Assembly: GCA_051294375.1 (NCBI GenBank) | Contig: CM119268.1 | Location: 14,418,060 to 14,482,059, forward strand | Length of the DNA: 64,000 bases | Source of the DNA: Paraspadella gotoi | Lineage: Eukaryota > Chaetognatha | Direction of reading: 5' to 3' | Shown: positions 1 to 12,027 of the stretch, piece after piece | Layout: every line of letters starts with the position of its first letter | Position numbering within the stretch: the stretch's first letter is position 1 | Notes under the pieces: model-generated | Seen by the model: the letters and a program-made list of their open reading frames with translations, nothing else | What the model was told of the DNA's origin: nothing | Database searches by the model: none | Translations under genes and position numbers: made by a program

Positions 1-92
1 TTGGTCATTTCCGTAGCCAATCGTTGAGCCGAATTTTCTTTTTAGAATTGAAAGCAATATGCTTCGATAAAATGAACGCAATGGCGATCCCA
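1..92. other. Non-repeated edge sequence before the first tandem copy
   Basis: This short stretch precedes the point where the two tandem copies begin to match, near 93. It has no counterpart ahead of the second copy. No gene or motif is recognised. Confidence 0.5.
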
Positions 93-1326
93 AGAACAGG
101 TTTCCTCATCACCGACTGTGATCAGAGAGACCACCCGCGATGTCGTTTCCAACGTATCTCGATGACCGAGACATTCGATCGACATTCAAGAATCGACCTC
201 GAGCGGTCATTGGTCGATTCCTCCAGATCAAAACAAGGAATTCTCGCTAAAATTACTTCTCGATCGGTCAACGCCGACAAAAAGAGTTGCGTCATTGGCC
301 AATACTGAATTAGCGACGTCACCAGTCGAGACGTTCAATCGTTCAAAATAAGAAACGAGGGGAAGATTCGGTCGAATGGATTCGGACGATGAATCTGACC
401 GAATTTGGAGAAGAATAAAGATTAAAGAAACTTTTGAGTTGGGCATGCAGAGAGACGGGAGGTCAACAAAACGCTGCATCAATGATGAAGATCAGACTGG
501 GAGAACGGGGTGGAGTAGAAGTTTGCACTATTCGTAGTAAACATTTAACTAGTTGAGATTATGAACACTTGAGTATAGTATGATAGTATGATAAAAACCA
601 TGAATTTTGATTCGTAATTCTAACAACGAATGAATTAGCCAAATCAAAGACGATCTACAACTTTGTCCGAAGGTTGGCTGCAGATCGATTGCTTTCTGCA
701 ATTGTTTTCATTGGTTCTAAAGGTACATAGAGAAACGATGGCCAATGACCGATTGGCTGAAAAGCGAGATTTCGGTTGTCAATTCGCGAATCCCAAAACG
801 TCGGGGAAAATTTTTTATCGTAATTCGGTTCGTTGACTCAGAAGATGAAAATGACGGTAAGCCGTTGGCGGTCAGACGAGAAATGGGTCAAAGACAGGGT
901 GGTTGTCGTTATTGTTGTGGTGGTGGTGGTGGGTCAGTGGGAATTATTAAAGAGAAGAAAAAATGGTTCGTCGGTGTCGTTGACGCGTCGCGGTTCATTA
1001 GCGGCGCTGAAATCCGGAAGGAGTGAATCTCGGGCGATCGTCGGCCCCCTGACGGTCAGACATTTTGATCGATGACGGAAAAATGACCCACATCCGGAAT
1101 GAAAACAAAAGGACAACATTCGTCGAGGCGAAATCGAAAAGAAGAGAAAAATCATCCCGAGATCGATTAGGGAAGGAAAGGGAGAAGCGGGGGGGGAGAA
1201 GGAATCCCGCGGTGACGAAAATCGAAATAATAAAAGCCATTTTAAGTTTTGAGAAGAGAAAAAAAATCCGAAACTTGTAAATTAAAGCTGTTGCGAAACT
1301 GTCAACTCCGTGGAGAAGAGAAGAGA

Positions 1327-1329
<3 letters not shown>

Positions 1330-1389
<60 letters not shown>
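1330..1389. repeat. (GA)n microsatellite
   Basis: An almost pure AG dinucleotide run with a few GAGG interruptions. The copy B counterpart is at 9088-9157. Confidence 0.95.
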
Positions 1390-1391
<2 letters not shown>

Positions 1392-1664
1392 CTCACAGAC
1401 CTTGAAGGGGCCCTTGTAACAAATTTTGTCGCGAACTCGTAAAATAAATGCGCTGAATTCCGTCACGCGAAACGTCTCTACCTGAGAATATAACAACCTA
1501 AAAAAAAAAGAATAAATCATAAAAACAAATAAAAATGAAGCCTCGCGAAAAAGCGTTGACGAACAACAGAGATTCATTCTTTTTTTATAGTTTGGGATTT
1601 TATTTTCGTTACGCGCAGTCACACGATGTTGTTTTCGGATGAAAAACCAACTCGTCTGCCCTTA

Positions 1665-1811
1665 CTCTCACTCTCTCTTCCTCTCTCATCTCTCTCTCTC
1701 TATCTCTCTCTCATCTCTCTCTATCTCTCTCTCTCCTCTCACCGTCCTCCCTCCCCCCGCCATCTCTATCCCTCGCCTCATCCCACTGCTCCTCTCTCTC
1801 TCTCTCTCTAA
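1665..1811. repeat. (CT)n-rich microsatellite
   Basis: CT-dinucleotide tract interrupted by TATCTC and CATCTC units. The copy B counterpart, at 9483-9685, carries a 25-N gap inside the repeat. Confidence 0.93.
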
Positions 1812-2167
1812 CCACCCACTCCTTCCCCCTCTTCCTCTAACCTCCGGGTTTTTTTGGTTATGTGTGTGTCCTTTTGGTCGAGGACGTGAGTGTGAGGTCC
1901 GATTCGGGAATTGGAAAAAAATTGTATCACAATCCAGGATTTCGGATTTTTTTTTTCCCTCCTCTTTTTTTGGAAGACTAAACTTATTTCGAAGCCAAAA
2001 AAACGCGAATATCACTTGAAATTATAATATTAAAAGAACTATTAAACATTTTCAGTTGTCGTTGTACGTTGTTATTGTTATTAGAAATTTTTTGTATCTG
2101 ATCATCGTCGCTCAGTTAACGGAAGCCAGTTTAAGTGGAGGGAAAAAGGCTTTTAGTGAAAAGATAC

Positions 2168-2276
2168 TCTCTCTCTCTCTCTCTCTATTCTCTCTCTCTC
2201 TGCTCTCACTCTCCTCTCTCTCTCTCTCTTCTCTCTACTCTCATCTGTCTCATTCCTCTCTCTCGTCTCTCTCCAT
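2168..2276. repeat. (CT)n microsatellite, longer than in copy B
   Basis: CT-rich tract of about 110 bp. The matching place in copy B, 10037-10092, is about half as long, so this locus differs in length between the copies. Confidence 0.9.
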
Positions 2277-2689
2277 CCCGCTGTAATTAAAAAATATACG
2301 CGGAAATTTGATTTTTTTTTTCTCCCCCAGATATAATTTGATTTTATATTAAAAAGAAGCCACTGCGAAATTAGATAATTCTTCATAAAAAAAAAGTTTC
2401 TAGGCGCTAGGCCTTGGAACCGAAGTTTAAAAAGGTTTCTTTCTCCTCTCTCTCCTATCTCTCTATCTCTATCTCTCCTCGGGAAATAAAGGCGTTTCAG
2501 GCAAGAAGCTTTTGGAGAGAGAGAGAGAGAGAAGATAAAAAGAAAAGAGACCAAAAAAAAAAATATAATGAAAAAAGAAGAATCCATTATTTTTTGGTTA
2601 TTTTTTAGTATTTCTTTCTCCGATTCGAAAACGCATTTAAGGTGGATTCAAATTTTTTTCAAACGCAACATCTGCTGCCTGGGAAAACA

Positions 2690-3030
2690 AGGAAAGGGGG
2701 GAGGAAGAAGAGGAAACAAAATAAAAGAGGAACAGAAGAAAAAAGAAAACTAAAAAGAAAAGAAAAAAAAACAAAACTAAATCGTGTTCTGGAATAGAAG
2801 AAACAGGGGAAGGCCGAACAAGAAGCTGAAGGGGAAACGAGAATCGAAGAAACAAGAAAAAAGAAAGAATGCTAAAAAAAGAAAAGATTTGAAAATTGAA
2901 GTGGAAGAAAAAAAAGGGCAGAGAAATGTGGATAACGCTGGAGGAAGGAAAAGATAAAAAAGAAATAGAGAGGAGAGAAAGATGAAGGAGAAACGGAGCC
3001 GAAAAAGTGGAAGCTGGAAAAAGGGTAAAG
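2690..3030. other. Purine-rich strand-asymmetric block
   Basis: The plus strand is almost entirely A and G over some 300 bp. The copy B counterpart is at about 10490-10860. Short lysine- or phenylalanine-rich open frames on either strand follow from this composition and are not called as genes. Confidence 0.75.
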
Positions 3031-4039
3031 GACTTTCTCTCACGCGCTCACCTTCCACTTTCTCTCCCCCCATCTCACTCATTTCACACCCTCCTCCTTC
3101 TAATCCAACTTTCGAATCGAAGCAGAGAAAAAAAACAGAAAGAAAAACGATTTAATTCATTTCGTAACCTGAAAATTGATGAGCCGTGAACGAGGCGCAC
3201 CTTGCGTCCACGGGGGAAAAAAAAAGCCCCGAACGTTTTTCGCTTCTTGCTTTGTTTTTTCCGCTTGGCGCTTTTTTTATTTTTCTCACCCATGTTTTTG
3301 AAGTATGCAATTTTTTTCAAGAATTATGTTCGATGTATCGCTTTAGGACATAAACTCAAAGATGTCTTGCCCATTATTCTTTTTATTATTCGTTTATTCT
3401 ATCATTGATTTTACGTCTGTTTCATTTTTTTTCAGATTAATTCCTTTTCTCTCCGCCTCCAATTTAAATATTTCCGCCAAATTTGACTCGAAGTACAAAA
3501 AATCGCGTCGTGATCGTGAATCAAAAACCAACTTTCCATATCACAAAATCTGGATTTTTTTTTTTATCCTTTCAAATTCGTCTCAATTTTTTTCGGCCGA
3601 CCTCATTCATTATCATCAACGAAATATACAGTATTTTTTCCTTCATCTGTTCGATTTTTAATCTCCGTTTTGCGTGAAGTTACGAATGGTATGTATTTTT
3701 TTGTTTTACTTTTCGAAATAATCGAATAAAGATTTCGTTTTTTGTGAGCGTGAAAAAAAGTTAACATTAACAAATCCGTGGGGGTCCGAGAGTAGTTAAT
3801 TTTCTCCGATTGTAACGAGCAATAAAAGTAGAAATTCCCGCCGGAAAAAGTAGACTTTTTTAGTAATTTACTTTTTATCTCTCGTTTATTTTTCCTTTCG
3901 TTAGAGGCGAAAAAATCGGGGATTTTTTTTTCCTTTAATCGTTTTTTTTTGTTTTTTTCGGTTCGAAAGATTTTTTTTTTCTTTTGGGGAATCGACGCGA
4001 AATCCATCCATGAGAGAGAGAGTGGAGAGAGAGAGAATG

Positions 4040-4290
4040 ACGATTCATCGGCTTCGTCGTCGTCGTCGGTCGTCGTCGTCGTCGTCGTCTCCCGTAGTCG
4101 CTTTCGTCGTTTTCGCTTTTCGTCGTCGCCGTCGTCTTCTTCATCGACTTCGTCGTCGTTCGTCGCGGCCGACGTTCGTCCATCGTCGTCGTTCTCTCTC
4201 TCTCTCTCTCTTCTTCTCTCTCTCTCTCTCTCTCTCTCATCTGCTCTTCTCTCTCTCTCTCATCTCTCCGAGGTCCTCTCTCTCTCTCTT
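4040..4290. repeat. Compound (TCG)n and (CT)n microsatellite
   Basis: Interrupted TCG repeats (4040-4190) run directly into CT repeats (4186-4290). The same compound tract occurs in copy B at 11866-12026 with different unit numbers. All frames are open through TCG, which explains the long serine- and valine-rich open frames here. Confidence 0.92.
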
Positions 4291-5718
4291 CCTTCCAGCG
4301 AATATTTTGTTTCTTTCGTGAAAAAGCTCGTTAGTTCGAGTCTGACCTTTTTTTCTCTCTTTTTCGGTCGGAAACAAAGGATTCTGTTCCCCGAATTTTC
4401 GTCGGCGCGAGGTCCGGAGTCGAAAACCGGAGAGCGACGAGTGATGGGTCGGACTCTCTTTAAACTCATTTGCTATTGTAGCAATAGGAAAAAACATGGA
4501 AAAAAAAAAGAGGAAATGTATACCTCGAAACTAATTTACAATATATCATTGCGGGGCAACCCGACCTTAGGTGTTTGGAAAGCGAGAGAGGAATGCATAC
4601 GTTTTAATTTAATTCGCCTTTGCCTCATATTCAACTTTATTTTAAAACCAGTTTGAGTAATTTAGTCTAGAGACTAGTTTACGTTTTCTGTGGGGAAATT
4701 TGCCCAAAATTAACGATGTTTTCGCAGACCTTTTACATTAATTAAATTTAAAAGTAATACAATAAGGTTATTGTGAAGATTATTCTAACTGCTTCCAATT
4801 TTAACCTTCTTGATAATCAGTGGTTGTCATGCTTTTTAAGCGGCTATTTAGACGAACGATATAAGAACGATATAAACAATTTATTAAATGCCCCAATTAC
4901 AAAAAAATTTTAAAAAAAATAACGTGTCCCACTGCTGTGGGGAACTTTTGGAAGTAATCATCACCTTTAAAAAAAAAACGTCAAGCTCGTTAAATTCGTA
5001 GATAATAATTTGCAAGAGGTTTTAAATTATTAAATTCATAGCCAATGTTTAAATTGATACGTATTCTTTATTAGCGGTTAGAAATCTTTTCATAATTTCA
5101 AAAAAGAAAAAAAAATGTTATTAAACATACATTTGTATAGCAATCGTCAAAATAAATAAAGCAATAAAAGTAGAGTCTTTAGTTTCGTCGCCGCGAGAAG
5201 AAAAAAGAAAAGAAAAGAAAGTCACTTATTCTCGGCTGCCCTGACCCGCGCTCAGAGGACGCGAGATGAAAAAGAATTAGGAGAAGAATTCGCGTAACTA
5301 GGTCCGTGAGGAGAATGCGAGAACGAGGGGGAGAAAGGAGCGAGGGGGGGGGGAAGAGGAGGAGGAGAGAGGAGGAGGAACGAAGAGAAACTCGGATATC
5401 GATTCGGATGTAAAAGGGAAGAGACAATGGTGGAAGTCGTGAAAGTCTCGGAAAATCAGTCCTGGCGGAAAGACTACAATTATCGACAGTGAGAAGAGTG
5501 AAGACTGAAAGGAGTGTGAAATGACGAGAAGATCGCCAAAGATTGGAATTGAGAAGTCGGAGATACGGTGGAAACTAATGCGGAATTTAAATAAAAGGGC
5601 AGCTGGTGAGTCGTAACCAGGAAAAAAGGAAAGTCAATCAATATCGAAGGAGTGAGTGGAGAGTCATTCAACGGATCAAACAAAGGATTTCGTTAAATGC
5701 GGACGCTAAATTCGTTAA

Positions 5719-6566
5719 AGAGGAAAGGTCATTCAGCAATAACAATACGTAATCATTGATGTGTTAGAGCTAATATATTCGAGAAATACATATAGTCATC
5801 AGTAATCACAAAAAATAAGTTTCTTAATTTATATGTAAACATTCCGTTTTCAAAAAATTTTTTTAAATGGTAAATAACAAATTGTTAGTTAAAATGGGTA
5901 AAGCACATTTTCTAAAGATTTTGTTTTTCAATCTGTTGTGTGAAAAATTCTAGGTAAGAAAAGGTTTAAAAAACCCAAGGGGTTTTTTAAAAATGGGGGA
6001 TAATTTAGAAGGGGAGAAATTAAGCAATTAATCTCGTTACTCTGTTGGTTTTCCAGTCATGAACAAAAATCTTCCAGTTAAATAGAATGGTAAAAGAATT
6101 CGAGCTACAATGAATCTACACGATTTGAAAGTTGCAGCCTAAAACGACTGCAAATAATAATTGAATTAAAAATTGATTAGCATCTTAAAAACATTTGTAA
6201 AATGTAATAGAGAACGACCATTTTGATAAACGCGTTCCAGTTTAGAAAGAATTTCAGGGTTAAAAGTTTTAAAAACGTTTCAATTTCAAGGATACAAGTT
6301 GAAAATTTAAAAATGTCTTCTAATTACATTTTTCTAATTCAGTAATAAAAAATTCATAAAATCAGGTGGATTGGCCTTTCGTTTGACCTGCAACTCTTCA
6401 GATAAGGTTTCTTTTATTTATATTATAATTAAAACGCGTAATAAAATGGGGTAGAAATGCATCAAATGCTTAAAGTGAATCATTTCGGAATCCGCCAGAG
6501 CTCAGCCCTTCGAAAATTTGTTACTCCATTTTAGCCTATTTTAAAGTTGAATGAATGACCCTTTTC
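5719..6566. mobile_element. 848-bp non-autonomous DNA element at a TTAA target, in copy A only
   Basis: The insert is bounded on both sides by TTAA (5715-5718 and 6567-6570). The second tandem copy has a single TTAA at the same place (13421-13424), joined directly to the same flanks, which is what an empty site looks like. The ends are short imperfect inverted repeats: both share GGTCATTCA, preceded by an A/G-rich run, 11 of 13 bases over the best stretch. It is AT-rich and has no open frame of note, so it would have to be mobilised by another element's transposase. TTAA targets are characteristic of piggyBac, but the ends do not begin with the usual CCC, so piggyBac membership is only suggested. 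A deletion in copy B between two TTAA sequences is the alternative. Confidence 0.72.
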
Positions 6567-6785
6567 TTAAAACCGAGCGCGCGCCAGAAGTTATCCTGCT
6601 CTCTCGAGGCGCTTCGTCCCGACGGCAACGCTTTGTTTATTTTTTTCGAATCTAAACGTAAACAAAACGGAATCGAAGTCGCGGAATGAAACGAACAAAT
6701 GAAGCGCCGACTATAAAAACGTCGCAGAGGAAGAATTTATGACCTTTTATTTCTTTTTTTTTGTTCTCGTTCGCTCGTTGCTTTC

Positions 6786-7385
6786 TTCTTCTTCTCTCTC
6801 TCCTCCATCTCTCATCTCTCTCTCTCTCTCTCTTCTCTCTCTCCTCTCTCTTCCTCTCTCACTCTCTCTCATCTCTCTCTCTCTTTCCGTCTCTTTCTCA
6901 CACTCACAACGCGTTCCGATCTTTGTTTTCCCGCGCGATTCTTTCTCTCTTCTTCCATTCCACAGACGACTCCCAGGTGATTGACCTCGCAGACCCGAAA
7001 TTCGCCCATCGACGACGCCTTCATTAATGCAAATGAGATTTTTGCGCTCCAATTTAGGATAATTGAATCCGCGCGACCCATGGCCGATTTAAAAAAAGAG
7101 GAGAGGGGAGAGAGAGAGAGAAGAGAGGAGAGAGAGAGAGAGAGAGAGAGACGAGGAGAGAGAGAGAGAGAAGGAGAGAGATAGAGAGATAGAGAGAGAC
7201 GAGAGAGGGGGTGAGAAAGAGATTGTTAGCTAGGGACAAGAGCATCAAAGAAAGAAAAGATTGAAAGAATGAAAGGGGAAACTTTAACGCGGCCAAGCGA
7301 GAGAGAGAGAGAGAGAAGAGGAGAGAGAGAAGAGAAGAGAGAGAGAGAGAGAGATGAAGAGAGAGAGAGAGAGAGAGAGAAGAGA
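6786..7385. repeat. CT tract facing two GA tracts
   Basis: A (CT)n-rich run (6786-6895) is followed by two (GA)n-rich runs (7096-7215 and 7300-7385). The complementary purine and pyrimidine blocks could form a long hairpin. The same arrangement recurs in copy B at 13640-14290. No gene is supported between them. Confidence 0.85.
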
Positions 7386-7713
7386 AAGAAGTTCTCACGA
7401 ATTGCCAGCGGTACACACAGGCGGCGATTTCGACGACGCGTAGCGACGAAGGTAGTAATGATGCAAACTCCGGCCAGCGCGATCGGCGCTGGGATCGCGA
7501 AGAGGAATTTAGATTGATGAGTCACGGTCGTCGTCTTGTCGTCGTCGTCGTCTTCGTCGTTGGCGACGCTTATAATTGATGGTGAAAGCTCGAAAGAAAA
7601 TAGTCTCCCCATTTCCTTTCTCCCAAAGAGCACCTCAACCAACTCCCCATTTGCCTGAATTTTCATACGTTTCTTTACTTCTTTTCTTTTTCTTTCTTTT
7701 CTTTTTCCTCCTC

Positions 7714-7738
7714 NNNNNNNNNNNNNNNNNNNNNNNNN
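7714..7738. other. 25-N assembly gap between the tandem copies
   Basis: One of seven gaps of exactly 25 N in the window (others at 9647, 16851, 27493, 29536, 36664 and 40349). A fixed length means a placeholder, not a measured distance. Confidence 0.95.
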
Positions 7739-7832
7739 CCTTGTAACAAATTTTGTCGCGAACTCGTAAAAATAAATGCGCTGAGATTCCGTCTACGCGA
7801 AACGTCTCTACCTGAGAATAAACAACCTCAGA
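7739..7832. repeat. Misplaced fragment of the tandem unit
   Basis: This segment matches 1411-1503, well inside copy A, yet is joined directly to sequence matching the start of copy A (93 onward). A more complete counterpart of the same block also appears in its expected place at about 9180-9305. The junction therefore looks chimeric. Confidence 0.8.
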
Positions 7833-7836
7833 GAGA

Positions 7837-9100
7837 GATCCCAGAACAGTGTTTCCTCATCACCGACTGTGATCAGAGAGACCACCCGCGATGTCGTTTC
7901 CCACGTATCTCGATGACCGAACATTCATCGACATTCAAGAATCGACCTCGAGCGGTCATTGGTCGATTCCTCCAGATCAATAACAAGGAATTCTCGCTAA
8001 AAATTACTTCTCGACGGTTCAACGCCGAAAAAAGAGTGCGTCATTGGCCAAATACTGAATTAAGCGAAGTCACAGTCGAGAACGTTCAATTCGTTTCAAA
8101 ATAAGAAAGAGGGGAAGATTCGGTCGAATGGATTCGGACGATGAAATCTGACGAATTTGGAGAAGAATAAGATTAAAGAAACTTTTTGAAGTTGGGCGCA
8201 GAGAGACGGGAGGTCAACAAAAACGCTGCATCAATGAGAAGATCACTGGGAGAACGGGGTGTGAGTAGAAGTTTTGCACTATTCGAGTAAACATTTAACT
8301 AGTTGAGATATGAAACTTGAGTATGTATGATAGTATGATAAAACGCATGAATTTTGATTCGTAATTCTAAACAACGAATGAATTAGCCAAATAAAGACGA
8401 TCTTACAACTTTTTGTTCCGAAGGTTGGCTGGGCAGATCGATTGCTTTCTGCAATTGTTTTCAATTGGTTCTAAAGGTACATAGAGAAACGCATGGCCAA
8501 TACCGATTGGCTGAAAAGCGAGATTCCGGTTGTCCATTCGCCGAATCCCAAAAACGTCGGGGAAATTTTTTATCTGTAATTCGGTTCGTTGACTCGAAGA
8601 ATGAAAATGACGGTAAGGCCGTTGGCGGTCAGACGAGGAAATGGGTCAAGACAGGGTGGTTTTGTCGTCTAATTGTTGTGGTGGTGGTGTGGGTCCAGTG
8701 GGAATTATAAAGAGAAAGAAAAAAATGGTTGTCTCGGTGTCGTTGACGCGTCGCGGTCATAGCGGCGCTGAAATCCGGGAAGGAGTGAATCTCGGGCGAT
8801 CGTCGGCCCCCTGACGGTCCAGACTTTTGATCGATGACGAAAAAATGACCCACATCCGGAAATGAAAACAAAAGGACAACATTCGTCGAGGCGAAATCGA
8901 AAAGAAGAGAAAAATCATCGCCGAGATCGATTAGGGAAGGAAAGGGAGAAGCGGGGGGGGAAAGGAATGCCCGCGGTGACGAAAATCGAAAAATAAAAGT
9001 CATTTTAAGTTTTGAGAAGAGAAAAAAAAAATCCGGAACTTGTAAATTTAAAGCTTTGTAATGCGAACTGTCAACTCCGTGGGAAGAAGCGAGAGAGAGA

Positions 9101-9158
<58 letters not shown>

Positions 9159-10030
9159 TATGAGAGAGTCTCTACAGGGACCTTGTAGCAGGGGCCCTTG
9201 TAACTCAATATTTCTGTCAGCGACACTACGTAAAAATAAATGCGCTGAAGGGATCTCTCCGTGCATCGGCGATAACGTCTCTACCTGAGAGATAAACCAA
9301 CCTAAAAAAAAAAAAGAATAAATAATCATAAAAAACAAATAAAAACGACAGCCTCGCGAAGAAGCTTGACGAACAACAGAGATTCATTCTTTTTTTTATA
9401 GTTTGGATTTTATTTTCGTTACGCGCAGTCCACACGATGTTTATGGTTTTCGGGATGAAAAAACCAAACTCGTCTGCCCTTACTCTCTTTTCTCTCTGCT
9501 CTCTCTCTCTCATCTCTTCTCTCTCTCTCATCTCTCTCTGCTCTCCCTCTCTCCTCTTCTCTCTCTTCTCTTCTCTCTCTCTCCTCTCACCGTCACTCCC
9601 TCCCCCCGCCATCTCTATCCCTCGCCTCATCCCACTGCTCCTCTCTNNNNNNNNNNNNNNNNNNNNNNNNNCTCTCTCTCTCTAACACCCACTCCTTCCC
9701 CCTCTTCCTCTAACCTCCGGGTTTTTTTGGTTATGTGTGTGTCCCTTTTGGTCCGAGGACGTGAGTTGTGAGTCCGATTCGGGAATTGGAAAAAAAATTG
9801 TATCACAGGATTTCGGATTTTTTTTCCTCCTCTTTTTTTGGAAGACTAAACTTATTTCGAAGCCAAAAAAAACGCGAATATCACTTGAAATTAATATATA
9901 TAAAAGAGAACTATTTTAAACATTATTCAGTTGTCGTTGTCGTTGTTATTGTTATTCGAATTTTTGATCTGATCACCGTCGCCTCAGTTACGAAGCCAGT
10001 TTTAAGTGGAGGGAAAAAGGCTTTTAGTGA

Positions 10031-10075
<45 letters not shown>

Positions 10076-11989
10076 ATCCTCTCCTCTCTCTCCGCTGTTA
10101 ATTAAAAAAAACTATACGCGGAAAATTTGAATTTTTTTTTCTCCCCCAGATATAATTTGATTTTTATATTAAAAAAGAAGCCCACTGCGAATTAGATAAT
10201 TTTCATAAAAAAAAATTTCTAGGCGCTAGGCCTTGAACCGAAGTTATAAAAAGGTTTCTTTCTCTCTCTCTCCTCTCTCTCTATCTCTATCTCTCCTCGG
10301 GAAAAAAGGCGTTTCAGGCAGACAGCTTTTGGAGAGAGAGAGAGAGAGAGAGATAAAAAAGAAAGAGACCAAAAAAAAAAAATATAATGAAAAAAAAGAA
10401 GAAAATCCATTATTTTTTGTTATTTTTAGTCTTTCTTTCTCCGATTCGAAAAACGACATTTAAGGTGGATTTCAATTTTTTTCAAACCAACATCTGCTGC
10501 CTGGGAAACAAGGAAAGGGGGGGAAGGAAGAAGAGGAAACAAAATAAAAGAGGAAACAGAAGAAAAAGAAAAACTAAAAAGAAAGAAAAAAAAAACAAAA
10601 ACTAAATCTTGTTCTGGAATAGAAAAACTGGGGAAGGCGAAACAAGAAGCTGAGGGGAAACGAGATCGAAGAAACAAGGAAAAAAAAAAGAAAGATGCTA
10701 AAAAAAAGAAAGATTTGGAAAATTGAAGTTGGAAAGAAAAAAAAAGGGCAGAGAATGTGGAAACGCTGGAGGAAGGAAAAGATAAAAAAAGAAATAGAGA
10801 GAGAGAGAAAGATGAGGATGAAACGGAGCGAAAAAGTGGAAGCTGGAAAAGGGTAAAGACTTTCTCACGCGCTCACCTTCACTTTCTCTCCCCCCCATCT
10901 CACTCATTCACACACCTCCCTCCTTCCTATCCAACTTCGAATCGAAGGAGAGAAAAAAAGACAGAAAGAAAAACTGATTTATTCATTTCACCTGAAAATT
11001 GATGGAGCGTGAACCGAGGCGCACCTTGCGTCCACGGGGGAAAAAAAAAGCCCCGACGTTTTTCGCTTCTTGCTTTTTTTTTCCGCTTGGCTTTTTTATT
11101 TTTTTCTCACCCCATGTTTTTGAGTATGCAATTTTTTTCAAGAATTATGTTCCGATGTATCGCTTTAGACATAACTCAAAAGATGCTTGCCCATTATTCT
11201 TTTATTATTCGTTTATCTATCATTGATTTTACGTCTGTTTCCATTTTTTTTTCAGATTAATTCCCTTCTCCGCCCCCAAATTTAAATATTTCCGCCCAAT
11301 TTGACTCGAAGTACAAAAAATTCGGCGTCGTGAATCGTGAATCAAAACCACTTCATTCACAAAATCGGGATTTTTTTTTTATCCTTTCATTCGTCTCATT
11401 TTTTTTTCGGCCGACCTCATTCATTATCATCACGAATACAGTATTTTTTTTCTTCATCTGTTCGATTTTAATCTCCGTTTTGCGTGAAGTTCACGATGGT
11501 TATTGTATTTTTTTGTTTTACTTTTCGAAATATCGAATAAAGATTTCGTTTTTTTTGTGGAGGCGTGAAAAAAAAGTTACATTAACCAATCCGTGGCGGT
11601 CGAGAGTAGTAATTTTCCCCCCGAATTGTAACGAGCAATAAAAAGTAGAATTCGCCGGAAAAAGTAGACTTTTTTTAGTAATTAACTTTTTATCTCTCGT
11701 TTATTTTTCTTTCGTTAGAGGCGAAAAATCGGGGATTTTTTTTTTCCTTTTAATCGTTTTTTTGTTTTTCGGTTCGAAAGATTTTTTTTTCTTTTTGGGA
11801 ATTCGACGCGAATCCATCCATCGAGAGAGAGAGTGGGAGAGAGAGAGAATGACGATTCATCGGCTTCGTCGTCGTCGTCGTCGTCGTCGTCTCCGTAGTC
11901 GCTTTCGTCGTTTCGCTTTTCGTCGTCGCCGTCGTCTTCTTCATCGACTTCGTCGTCGTTCGTCGCGGCCGACGTTCGTCTCATCGTCG

Positions 11990-12027
<38 letters not shown>

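Larger units (their letters stand above)
93..7713. repeat. Tandem duplication, copy A (about 7.6 kb)
   Basis: The whole segment recurs in the same order and orientation at 7837-14600. Landmarks found in both copies include the block at 119-160, the GA tract at 1330-1389, the purine-rich block at 2690-3030, the TCG block at 4050-4190, the stretch at 4660-5170 and the terminal pyrimidine run. The copies differ by many one- or two-base indels, mostly in homopolymers, and by the 848-bp TTAA-flanked insert present only here. No convincing gene lies inside: all long open frames are translated GA, CT, TCG or poly-T. It could be a true tandem duplication, two haplotypes placed end to end, or a gap-filling product. 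Confidence 0.93.

Noticed and set aside
3949-4656. 235-codon plus-strand frame rich in Ser, Val and Phe
   Set aside because: It is the translation of TCG and CT repeats, and the copy B counterpart does not keep the frame.
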